Below, piece after piece: positions 35,150 to 43,800 of a DNA stretch of 55,454 nucleotides; positions within the stretch are counted from its first letter, which is position 1, and each line of letters starts with the position of its first letter. Made by a program: the position numbers and the translations under genes. The stretch is from Vicinamibacteraceae bacterium (GTDB taxonomy: Bacteria > Planctomycetota > Phycisphaerae > Phycisphaerales > UBA5793). The notes under the pieces are model-generated. The model was not told where the DNA came from and made no database searches. It was given only the letters and a program-made list of their open reading frames with translations. The stretch spans positions 1 through 55,454 of the forward strand of contig WYBR01000038.1 in NCBI GenBank assembly GCA_011525805.1. The letters run 5' to 3'.

Positions 35150-35258
35150 CGCCGGCTCCTCGAACCCCTCGCGCGGACGGACATGGTAGTGGCCGACAAT
35201 CCGCGGTGCGCACCCAGCGCCCGCTCCTTCATCGCGGCGCCGCGGCGTATGATGCGCC

Positions 35259-36188
35259 ATGAACTGGCCGAGGCCTTCTGGCCGAATCGTCATCGCCGGC
35301 GGGACGGGATTCCTCGGCACGCACCTCGCGCAGCACCTGACCGGCCTCGGTTGCGAAGTTACCACTCTCGGCCGCCGCGCCGCGCGCCCGCCGGGCCCGT
35401 GGCGCAGCGTGCAGTGGGACGCGCGACAACTCGGTGACTGGGCGACCCACCTCGATGGCGCGGCGGCGCTGGTCAACCTCGTCGGCCGGTCCGTCGATTG
35501 CATCAAGACGCCGGACCATTGCGATGAGATTCTCCGCAGCCGCGTCGAGGCGACGCGTGTGCTCGGCGCGGCGTGTCGGGCTGTCGACAACCCGCCGCCA
35601 GTCTGGGTGCAGATGAGCACCGCGCACATCTACGGCGATCCGCCCGAAGTCGTCTGCGATGAGTCGTCGGCCTTCGGCTACGGCCTGGCGCCGACCGTCG
35701 CCCTCGCGTGGGAGGAGGCGTTCGAGGCGGCGCGGCTGGATTCGCAGCGCGGCGTGGTGCTGCGCACCAGTTTTGTCATCGGCCGCGGCGGCGGAGCGCT
35801 GCGGCGGCTGGTGCCGCTGACGCGCCTGGGGCTGGGCGGCAAGGTCGGCTCCGGGCGGCAGGGGATGAGTTGGCTCCACATCGCCGACATGAGCCGCCTT
35901 ATCGAGCGCGGCATCGCCGATGCGGGCATGTCCGGCGTCTACATCGCTTCCAGCCCCAACCCGGTCTCCAACCGCGACTTCATGGCGGCGCTGCGCCGCG
36001 TGGTGGGCATGCCCATCGGCCTGCCGGCGTTCGGATGGATGGTGCGAATTGCGGCGCCGCTCCTGCTGCGCACCGATCCGGAACTGGCCCTCTACGGCCG
36101 CTACGTCCTGCCTCGCCGCCTCTTGGATGAAGGCTTCGAGTTCGAATTCACGGAGATCGAAGCGGCGCTGGCGGACCTCCTGCAGTGA
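35259..36188 (+). CDS. TIGR01777-type SDR epimerase (YfcH-like)
   Basis: 309 residues. Rossmann motif [18 protein letters not shown] at about 10-27, [20 protein letters not shown], and STAHIYGD followed by the DUF1731-like C-terminus ([12 protein letters not shown]). This family (E. coli YfcH, human SDR39U1) binds NADP(H) but has no assigned reaction. The canonical YxxxK is not seen; the region reads [16 protein letters not shown]. It diverges from the PP2C gene with little or no spacer. Confidence 0.88.
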   Translation: MNWPRPSGRIVIAGGTGFLGTHLAQHLTGLGCEVTTLGRRAARPPGPWRSVQWDARQLGDWATHLDGAAALVNLVGRSVDCIKTPDHCDEILRSRVEATRVLGAACRAVDNPPPVWVQMSTAHIYGDPPEVVCDESSAFGYGLAPTVALAWEEAFEAARLDSQRGVVLRTSFVIGRGGGALRRLVPLTRLGLGGKVGSGRQGMSWLHIADMSRLIERGIADAGMSGVYIASSPNPVSNRDFMAALRRVVGMPIGLPAFGWMVRIAAPLLLRTDPELALYGRYVLPRRLLDEGFEFEFTEIEAALADLLQ

Positions 36189-36196
36189 TGGCCGGC

Positions 36197-37150
36197 TTAC
36201 TCCTCCCGCCAGTGCTGTGAGACGCGCTGGAGCGAGACAAAGAGCAGCAGCAGGGCGCCGATGATCAGGCGCGTCCACCAGGAATCCAGGTCGCTGACGT
36301 AGCCGGGGATCGTGGTGATGATGGCGAGGATGAGCACGCCCAGGAGCGTGCCGAGGACCGAGCCGCGTCCGCCGGCGAGAACGGTGCCGCCGATGACGAC
36401 GGCGGCGATGGCGTCAAGTTCGAGCAGAAACGCGATTGAGGCGTCCCCCGCCTGCGTGCCGATGACGTGGACGATTCCGCCGGCGGCGGCGCACAGGCCG
36501 CTGAGGGCGTAGACGCCGATGCGCGTGGGCGCGACCGCGAGGCCCATCAGCCGCGCCGCGGACTCGTCGCTGCCGATCGCGTAGACCGTGCGGCCCCAAC
36601 GCATCCAGCGCAGCGCGAGCGCCGAGAGGGTGACGGCTGCGAGGAAGATGAGCGCCGCCAGGGTAAAGTCAGCGACGTGGAGCAGCGAGAGCGATCGGAC
36701 CGAGTCGTGCGAGCCGAGTTCGATGCGCTTGTGCGGCGAGAGGAGCAGCGCCGTTCCGCGGGCGAGGAACATCCCGGCGAGCGTGACGAGAAAGGGCGGG
36801 AGGCGGAAGATGTGGATCAGCCCGCCCATGCCCGCGCCGAACGCCGCGCCCGCCGCCAGCACCGCCGGCGCCGCGAGCCACAGCGGCCAGGCGAGTTCGC
36901 CCGCGAGCAGGGCCAGCATCATGCTGGCGCAGGCGATGACGGCGCCGACGGAAAGGTCGATGCCGCCCGAGAGGATGACGAAGGTCATGCCGACCGCGGC
37001 CAGCCCCAGCGTGGCGTTGTCGGAGAAGAGCCGCGTGAACTGAAACCACGTGCGAAAGCCCGGGAAGGCGATCGCGGCGCCGATGTAGAGCGCCAAGAGC
37101 ACCACACCCGTGGCGAGCAGCGGCCAGTGGCGGGTGAGGTTCGCTCTCAT
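36197..37150 (-). CDS. yjfF: Sugar ABC transporter permease (YjfF-like)
   Basis: 317 residues, about nine membrane helices, BPD_transp_2 (RbsC-type) family. MTFVILSGGIDLSVGAV and the coupling loop GRTVYAIGSDESAARLMGL, followed by VVIGGTVLAGGRGSVLGTLLG, are diagnostic. The start overlaps the stop of the partner permease by four bases. It is the last gene of the transporter operon and by order corresponds to YjfF of the YtfQRT-YjfF galactofuranose importer; the substrate is inferred. Confidence 0.88.
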   Translation of the reverse strand: MRANLTRHWPLLATGVVLLALYIGAAIAFPGFRTWFQFTRLFSDNATLGLAAVGMTFVILSGGIDLSVGAVIACASMMLALLAGELAWPLWLAAPAVLAAGAAFGAGMGGLIHIFRLPPFLVTLAGMFLARGTALLLSPHKRIELGSHDSVRSLSLLHVADFTLAALIFLAAVTLSALALRWMRWGRTVYAIGSDESAARLMGLAVAPTRIGVYALSGLCAAAGGIVHVIGTQAGDASIAFLLELDAIAAVVIGGTVLAGGRGSVLGTLLGVLILAIITTIPGYVSDLDSWWTRLIIGALLLLFVSLQRVSQHWREE

Positions 37151-38148
37151 GCCGCGGCGCTCCGGCGCAGGGGTCGCCAGCGGCGCCACTCGCTGGACTG
37201 GACGAGGCACAGAGCGAGCACGAAGGTCGCCTTGATAATGAGGTTGAGTTCGACGGGAACGCTGCGGCCGCCGAAGTCGGCGCGGAGGATGCTCGTGGAA
37301 ATCGTCTGGATGATGATCGCGCCGAGGAGCGATCCGGCGATGGAGAAGCGGCCGCCCGTCAGCGCGGCGCCTCCGATGACGACGGCGAGGATGGAGTCGA
37401 GTTCGAGGTACAGCCCGCAGTTGTTCGCGTCGGCGGCGGCGATGTCGGCGGCGTCGATCAGCCCCGCGATCGCCGCGAGCACGCCCATGAGGGCATAGGC
37501 GGCGAGGCGGATGGATCGAACAGCAAGCCCGGCGTATCGGCTGGCCTGCTCGTTGCCGCCCACGCACTCGATGAACAGGCCGAGGGAGGTGAGGCGCGCC
37601 ACGCCCGCCAGCGCCGCGGCGGCGCCGAGCGCGATCAGCACGGGGAAGGGCAGGCCGAGCACCGTGCCGCGCCCGATCGCCAGGATCGCGGCGTCGGGGG
37701 CGATGTCGATGATCTCGCCGTTGCTGACGAGTTGCGCGATGCCGCGGCCCGCGACCATCAGGATGAGCGTGGCGACGATGGGAGAGAGGCCCACAAGCGC
37801 GATGAGCGACCCGTTCCACAGTCCCGCGGCAAGGCCGGCGCCGACGGCCGCCGCGAGCGCCGTCGCGGTCGAAGCGCCCGAGTGCAGCAGGTCTGCGGCG
37901 ACGGCGCCGGCGACGGCCATGACGGCGCCGACGGAGAGATCGATCCCGCCGGTGCCGATGACGAGTGTCATGCCCAGCGCCAGGAGGAGGACGGGCGCGC
38001 CCTGGTTGAGGATGTCGATCATCGCGCCGGTCAGCCGACCCTCGACGAGGCGCAGGTGAAAAAAGGCCGGATCGCGCAGCGCGTTGAACGCGAGGAGGAT
38101 GGCGAGGGCGGCGAGAGGCCAGAGCAGGTGTCGCCCGATCTCACGCAT
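37147..38148 (-). CDS. ytfT: Sugar ABC transporter permease (YtfT-like)
   Basis: 333 residues, RbsC-type permease. MTLVIGTGGIDLSVGAVMAVAG, the loop GLFIECVGGNEQASRYAGL and VVIGGAALTGGRFSIAGSLLGA mark the family. LNQGAPVLLLALGMTLVI is typical of YtfT. The start overlaps the ATPase stop by eight bases and its stop overlaps the next permease start. It forms a heterodimer with the YjfF-like protein by inference. Confidence 0.88.
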   Translation of the reverse strand: MREIGRHLLWPLAALAILLAFNALRDPAFFHLRLVEGRLTGAMIDILNQGAPVLLLALGMTLVIGTGGIDLSVGAVMAVAGAVAADLLHSGASTATALAAAVGAGLAAGLWNGSLIALVGLSPIVATLILMVAGRGIAQLVSNGEIIDIAPDAAILAIGRGTVLGLPFPVLIALGAAAALAGVARLTSLGLFIECVGGNEQASRYAGLAVRSIRLAAYALMGVLAAIAGLIDAADIAAADANNCGLYLELDSILAVVIGGAALTGGRFSIAGSLLGAIIIQTISTSILRADFGGRSVPVELNLIIKATFVLALCLVQSSEWRRWRPLRRSAAA

Positions 38149-39664
38149 GGCCGCCTCCCTCGGCGGGCCCGGCGATGCGCTCCATGATCGAGCCGGCGGT
38201 GATGGCGGCGCCCTCGAGTTCGCCGACGACGGCCCGATCGCGCAGCACGACGACGCGGCTGCTGACGCGGACGACCTCCTCAAGTTCGCCGGAGATGAAG
38301 ACGATCGCCATGCCCCGAACCCGCAGGTCGGCGACGAGTGATTCGACCTGCTCCTTGGCGCCGATGTCGATGCCGCGGGTCGGCTCGTCGAGCAGGAGGA
38401 TGGTCGGCTCCATGAGCAGCCAGCGCGCGAGGATGACCTTCTGCTGGTTGCCGCCGGAGAGTTGGGCGACGGGGCGGCGCAGGTCGGGCGTGGCGATCGA
38501 GAGGGAGCGAACGAATTGCTCGGCGAGGGCAACCTGATCGCGGCGCGGCAGGCGCCGCAGCCAGCCGCGCGACGCGTGCAGGGCGAGCAGGATGTTGTCG
38601 CGCACGCTCAGGCGGGGGACGAGGCCGGCGGCGCGCCGATCCTCCGGCGCCAGGGCCACGCCCGCGCGGATGGAGCGGCGCGGCGAGTGGCGGTGCATGG
38701 CGGCGCCGTTGATCGAGATCGTTCCGCCGTCGCGGGTCTCGACGCCGAAGAGCAGCCGCGCCATCTCGGTGCGCCCCGAGCCGAGCAGCCCGGCGAGCCC
38801 GACGACCTCGCCGGCGCGCAGGGTGAGATCGAACGGCTGAATGGAGCGGCGTCGGAACACGCGCTTCGCGACAAGGCGGGCGGCGCCTCCGCAATCCGCG
38901 CGCCGCGTTGACGCCCGTTCCGCGGCGACCGCGGACGCCGCCTTGCCGAGCATCGCCGAAACGAGCGCCAGCCGCGGAAGATCGCGCGCCGCATGGCTGC
39001 CCACGCACCGCCCGCCGCGCAGCACCGTGATGCGATCGCTCACGGCGTAGACCTGCTCGAGGAAGTGCGTGATGAAGACGATTCCCAGCCCCGCGGCGCG
39101 GAGGCGCCGCATGAGATCAAAGAGCCGCCCCGTCTCCGCGGCGTCGAGCGAAGACGTCGGCTCGTCGAGCACGAGAACCCTGGCCCGCTGATCGACGGCG
39201 CGCGCCACCGCGATCATCTGCCGCAGCGCGATGGAGCAGTCGCGCAGCGGAGCCGAGACGTCGGCCTCGAGTCCCATGCTTCTGACGATCTGCCGTGCGC
39301 GGCGGCGCATCTCGCCCCACTGAATCCAGCCGAAGCGCGATCGCGGCTCGCGGCCGAGCAGCAGATTCTCGGCGATGCTCAGGTCAGGCGCAAGGTTGAT
39401 CTCCTGGTACACCGCCGCGACTCCCAGGCGCTGCGCTTCGGCCGGCGAGCGCGCGTGAATCTCCCGGCCGTTGAGCAGCAGACGGCCGCGATCGGGCCGC
39501 TCGGCCCCGGTGAGGATGCGAATCAGCGTGCTCTTGCCCGCGCCATTCTCGCCGACGAGCGCGTGAATCTCGCCGGCGCGGAGGGTGAAGTCCACCGCGT
39601 CGAGGGCGACCACGCCGGGGTAGGTCTTGACGATCTCGCGCATCTCGACAAGCGCATCGGCCAC
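38141..39664 (-). CDS. ytfR: Sugar ABC transporter ATPase, two NBDs (YtfR-like)
   Basis: 507 residues with two fused nucleotide-binding domains, as in RbsA/YtfR. NBD1 has Walker A GENGAGKST at 38-46, YQEINLAPDLSIAEN, a degenerate signature (DCSIALRQMIAVARA) and VLVLDEPTSS. NBD2 has a modified Walker A (GLLGSGRTEM), LSGGNQQKVILARWL and ILLLDEPTRGIDIG. The start is GTG at 39664 with GGGAGG four bases upstream, 17 bases after the binding-protein stop. Confidence 0.93.
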   Translation of the reverse strand: MADALVEMREIVKTYPGVVALDAVDFTLRAGEIHALVGENGAGKSTLIRILTGAERPDRGRLLLNGREIHARSPAEAQRLGVAAVYQEINLAPDLSIAENLLLGREPRSRFGWIQWGEMRRRARQIVRSMGLEADVSAPLRDCSIALRQMIAVARAVDQRARVLVLDEPTSSLDAAETGRLFDLMRRLRAAGLGIVFITHFLEQVYAVSDRITVLRGGRCVGSHAARDLPRLALVSAMLGKAASAVAAERASTRRADCGGAARLVAKRVFRRRSIQPFDLTLRAGEVVGLAGLLGSGRTEMARLLFGVETRDGGTISINGAAMHRHSPRRSIRAGVALAPEDRRAAGLVPRLSVRDNILLALHASRGWLRRLPRRDQVALAEQFVRSLSIATPDLRRPVAQLSGGNQQKVILARWLLMEPTILLLDEPTRGIDIGAKEQVESLVADLRVRGMAIVFISGELEEVVRVSSRVVVLRDRAVVGELEGAAITAGSIMERIAGPAEGGGHA

Positions 39665-39681
39665 GGCGCCTCCCCGCCCGC

Positions 39682-40704
39682 TCAATACTCGCGGCTGTCG
39701 ATCACCTCGGCCGCGGTGGACTGGTCGAAGACGCGGTCCTGCACCACGATATTCTTCGGAAGCGTCTCGCCGGCAAGGACCATCTCGACGGCGTCGAAAG
39801 CGGCGGGGCCGAGGAGCGGGTTGCACTCCACCGTGCAGTTGAGTTTGCCCGCGACCATCGCCTCGAACGCCGCGCGCACGCCGTCGATGGAGACGATGAG
39901 GATGTCGGTGCCGGGCTTAAGCCCCGCTTCCTCGATCGCTTGGATGGCGCCGAGGGCCATGTCGTCGTTGTGGGCGTAGACGGCGTTGACTTGGCCCGGC
40001 GCGGCCTTGAGGAACGCCTCCATGACCTCCTTGCCCTTGGCGCGGGTGAACTCGCCCGTCTGCGAACGGGTGATCTTGAGGCCCGCGTGCGGCGCAATGC
40101 CTTCCTCGAAGCCCTTCTTGCGGTCGCTCGCGGGAGCGGAGCCGGGCGTGCCCTGAAGTTCAACGATATTGCCGGCGCCGTTGAGGGCCTTCGCGAGCCA
40201 CTGAGCGGCCATGCGGCCCTCGGCGACGAAGTCGGAGGCGATAAGGGTCGTGTAGAGCGAGTCGTCGCTCACCTTCACGCCGCGATCGACGAGGATCACG
40301 GGGATGCCCGCCGCCTTCGCCTGCGTCAGCACCGGCTCCCAGCCCGTTTCGACGACGGGGGCGAGGATGATGGCATCGACCCGCTGGGCGATGAAGGAGT
40401 TGATGGCCTTGATCTGGTTCTCCTGCTTCTGCTGGGCGTCGTAGAGCCGCAGGTCGACGCCGCGCTTCTTCGCCTCGTCGCGGATGGACTTCGTCTCAGC
40501 GGTGCGCCAACTCGACTCAGCGCCGATCTGCGAGAAGCCGACGACGAGTGGTTTCGATTCGCTCCCGGAGTCTGATGACGACTTCTTCGAGCACGAGGCA
40601 AAGGCGAAGACGCAAGCGGCGATCGCGGCGCATGTCAGGAGAAGAACCGACGCGTGCCGGCGGCGCGAGCCGTCGCGTGAGCGGGTCGAGGCGTTGCGTG
40701 GCAT
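39682..40704 (-). CDS. ytfQ: Sugar-binding lipoprotein of ABC transporter (YtfQ-like)
   Basis: 340 residues. The signal segment ends with lipobox AFASC (Cys38), so the binding protein is lipid-anchored. The mature domain shows VGFSQIGAESSWRTAETKSI, very close to YtfQ, then PVVETGWEPVLTQAK, PVILVDRGVKV and YAHNDDMALGAIQA of the periplasmic binding fold (peripla_BP_4). E. coli YtfQ binds galactofuranose; the same ligand class is likely. GGGGG is found upstream of the ATG. A ~100-base gap separates it from the GH127-GH2 gene. Confidence 0.9.
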   Translation of the reverse strand: MPRNASTRSRDGSRRRHASVLLLTCAAIAACVFAFASCSKKSSSDSGSESKPLVVGFSQIGAESSWRTAETKSIRDEAKKRGVDLRLYDAQQKQENQIKAINSFIAQRVDAIILAPVVETGWEPVLTQAKAAGIPVILVDRGVKVSDDSLYTTLIASDFVAEGRMAAQWLAKALNGAGNIVELQGTPGSAPASDRKKGFEEGIAPHAGLKITRSQTGEFTRAKGKEVMEAFLKAAPGQVNAVYAHNDDMALGAIQAIEEAGLKPGTDILIVSIDGVRAAFEAMVAGKLNCTVECNPLLGPAAFDAVEMVLAGETLPKNIVVQDRVFDQSTAAEVIDSREY

Positions 40705-40805
40705 GTGAAACCCCCTTTGAGCAGAATCGTTCGGACCCCGTTTGCTGCGACTCCGTCTGCGATGGTATCGTCGCGCGCCAGGCCGACAAGGCGCAACGTC
40801 GTGCC

Positions 40806-43800
40806 TCAGCGGCGCTCTTCAATCCGCACCAGGCCCGCATCGATGAACTGCCCGCCGCGCGTCTGGCGGCAGCGGATGGCGATCACGTTGCGCCCGGCGC
40901 GCAGCGCCGCGCGGCCCTCGGCGCTGAGTGGGAGGTGCCGGTAGCCCGTCGTGTAGTCTTTGAACGCGGCGGCGAGAGTTCCGTTGAGATACACCTCCGC
41001 ATCCTCATCATGATGAATGCACAGCATGAGCGACTCGTCGCCGGCCTCCTCCGAGGCCAGGTCGAACTCGCGCCGGATCCAGATCTCCGACCCGGACCAC
41101 TCCGTGCCGACGACCGCTCCAGGCGTCATCGACGTTCCGAATCCGCCGGGGCCTTCGTTCCATGAGGCGTCGTCGTACCCCTCGGCCGTCCAGTCACCGG
41201 ACGGCTCGCTCAGGGTGTATCGCCACGTCTGCGCCGCTCGCTGCGACGTCGCAACCACTTCGCGCACCACCGGCGGCGGCTCATAGACCCGGCGATGGAT
41301 TGCCGCAAGGCGCTCGACGTCGATCTTGCTGATCGCGCGGTCGTATGTCATCAGGCCGTTGACCTCGCCTTCGACGTCCGTCGTCTGTGTGTAGATGGCC
41401 GCGGCGAGGCCCTGGCCGATGAGCAGGCGCAGGTCCGTGATGAGGCTCTCGTAGTCGCGCGCGAGTTGCTCGCGGTCGCTCAGGTTGCGGTAGCCCCAGT
41501 TGCGGTCGCGCTGCCAGAGATGTCCGGCGACGGGCAGGCCCAGGCCGCCGAACTCGCCGAGCACCGAGACGCGATCGGGCATCGGCGGGAACATCCCCGG
41601 CCCCGGATACTGGTGCAGATCCTTGAGATCCCCTGCGCCCCGGTCCTCCCAGCCGCTCGGCCCATCCACGAGGCGTGTCGGGTCGAGTTGCTTCACCCAC
41701 GCGAGAATCTCGTTTGTGTCGTGCTGCCCCCAGCCTTCGTTGAAGGGCACCCACGCGATGATGCTCGGGTGGTTGCGCCGCAATTCGACTGTCGCGCGAA
41801 GTTCGTTTCGGAACTGCGCTCTTGCCTCGGCGCTCAGCGCCGCATCGGTTGGCGCGCCGGGGGCGACGAAGTGGTTCTGGCCGCGGGCGGAAAGCGATGG
41901 CATATCCTGCCAGACGAGCAGGCCGAGGCGGTCGGCCCAGTAATACCATCGGTCCGGCTCGACCTTGACGTGCTTGCGCGCCGTGTTGAATCCCATGGCG
42001 CGGGTCATCTCGACGTCGTACCGCAGCGCCGCGTCGGTGGGGGCGGTGTAAAGCCCGTCTGGCCACCAGCCCTGGTCGAGCGGGCCGAACATGAACACCG
42101 GCTTGCCGTTGAGCAGGATGCGGTTGAAGCCATCGGCGTCGGGACCGATCGAGACCTCGCGCATGCCGAAGTAACTCTGCACTTCGTCGCGCCCGGCTTT
42201 GATGTGCAGGTCATAGAGGAAGGGCGCCTCGGGCCACCAGAGTTTCGGATTGTGAATGCGGATGACCAGCGGCTCGCCCGTGCGGCCTTTCGCCGTTGCG
42301 ACGAGTTCTCCGCTATCAAAGACGCTCGCCTCGACGGGCAGCGGCGCGTTCGATTCGACCGTCAGGCGTAGGGCGGACTCGCCGAACCGTGGTTCCATGA
42401 TGACGTGCCTGATGCTCGACTCCGGCACGACTTCAAGCCAGACCGTCTGCCAGATGCCCGTGACGGCGGTATAGAAGATGCCCTGCGGTTCGAGCACCTG
42501 CTTGCCGCGCGGCTGATCGCCGGCATCCGTCGGATCCCAGGCGCGCACAGTGATCCACTGCGGGTTCTCCGTGTGCAGCGAATCCGTGATGTCAAACGTG
42601 AAGTCGTCATATCCGCCGCGATGCTCTCCCAGCCGCACACCGTTGCACCAGACGGTGGATTCCCAATCCACCGCCCCGAAGTGGAGCAGCACGCGCTCGC
42701 CACGGCCGCGCCGGGGCGCCTCGAACGGGCGGCGATACCACAGCGCTTCGTCCGGACTGACGGCCTTCTGAACGCCGCTGAGGTGTGACTCGATCGGAAA
42801 GGGCACGCGGATTTCGCCATCCCAGTGCGCCGGCTCGCCCGCGTCTCGCGACGTGATCGCATACTGCCACATGCCGTTGAGATTCGTCCACTGCTCGCGG
42901 CGCATCTGCGGGCGCGGGTATTCGGGCAGGGGCGTTCCCCGCAGCGCCTCCTCCGTCCAGCGCGTCTTCAGGGCCGAGCCTTCGCCTCCGCCGATGCGCC
43001 ATTCGAGCACGCCGGCGGAGTAGTTCTCGCGCAACTGCACCTCAATCCGCATTGCGCGAGTCGCCACCGGTCTGAAAAACACCTCGTTGTACCCGTCGCG
43101 CTCGACGCCGTAGGCGCCCGCGCCTTCGACGGGCGTCCAGCGATCGCCTTCGCGATAGAGCAATCTCCACGATTGCGGATTCCGGCACTGCCCGTTGATC
43201 GCGCGGTCATCAAACCAGTAGACCTTCACGTGATCGACCGTTCGCGGCTGGTCGAAGTGCGCTTCGTACCACTCCGCCGTGCTGCGACGCGGCCAGAAGG
43301 TGTGGCGCGGGATCGTGTGGTCGTTCGAGTCGTTGGGTTCGAGGTCGTCCGCGATCGCCTGCGTGGAGTCGGAGTCCCAGCAGTGCGACGCCCTCGCTTC
43401 ATACAACTTCTTCGGCTTCGCCGGCGGCTGCCAGGCGTGAGCGTCCGGCCCGTCGCCCGCCACGGGGAACGCCGAAATTCGCAGCCGCGCCCCGCCCATG
43501 GGCACGAGCGTGATCTCCTCGATCGGCTCGTTCGTCTTCACCGGGCTGTCTTGCAGCAAACCACACAGGCCGTACTGGTCCAGCGTCCACTCCGGCACGC
43601 GCCGGCCTTTCGCAATCAGCCGGATCGGCGCTGCCTGCTGCGTGAAGGGGAAGTCGTCCTTGGGCCAGGGTCGGCGCTCGATGCGGAAGTCCTTCGCGAC
43701 GTCGCCGCTGAGGACGAGGGCGTAGTTCCACGGCGTGGTCGGATGAATCTCGAACGCCGGCCACTTCTCCGTATCGACGTCCTCGCGCCACTTCGCGTCG

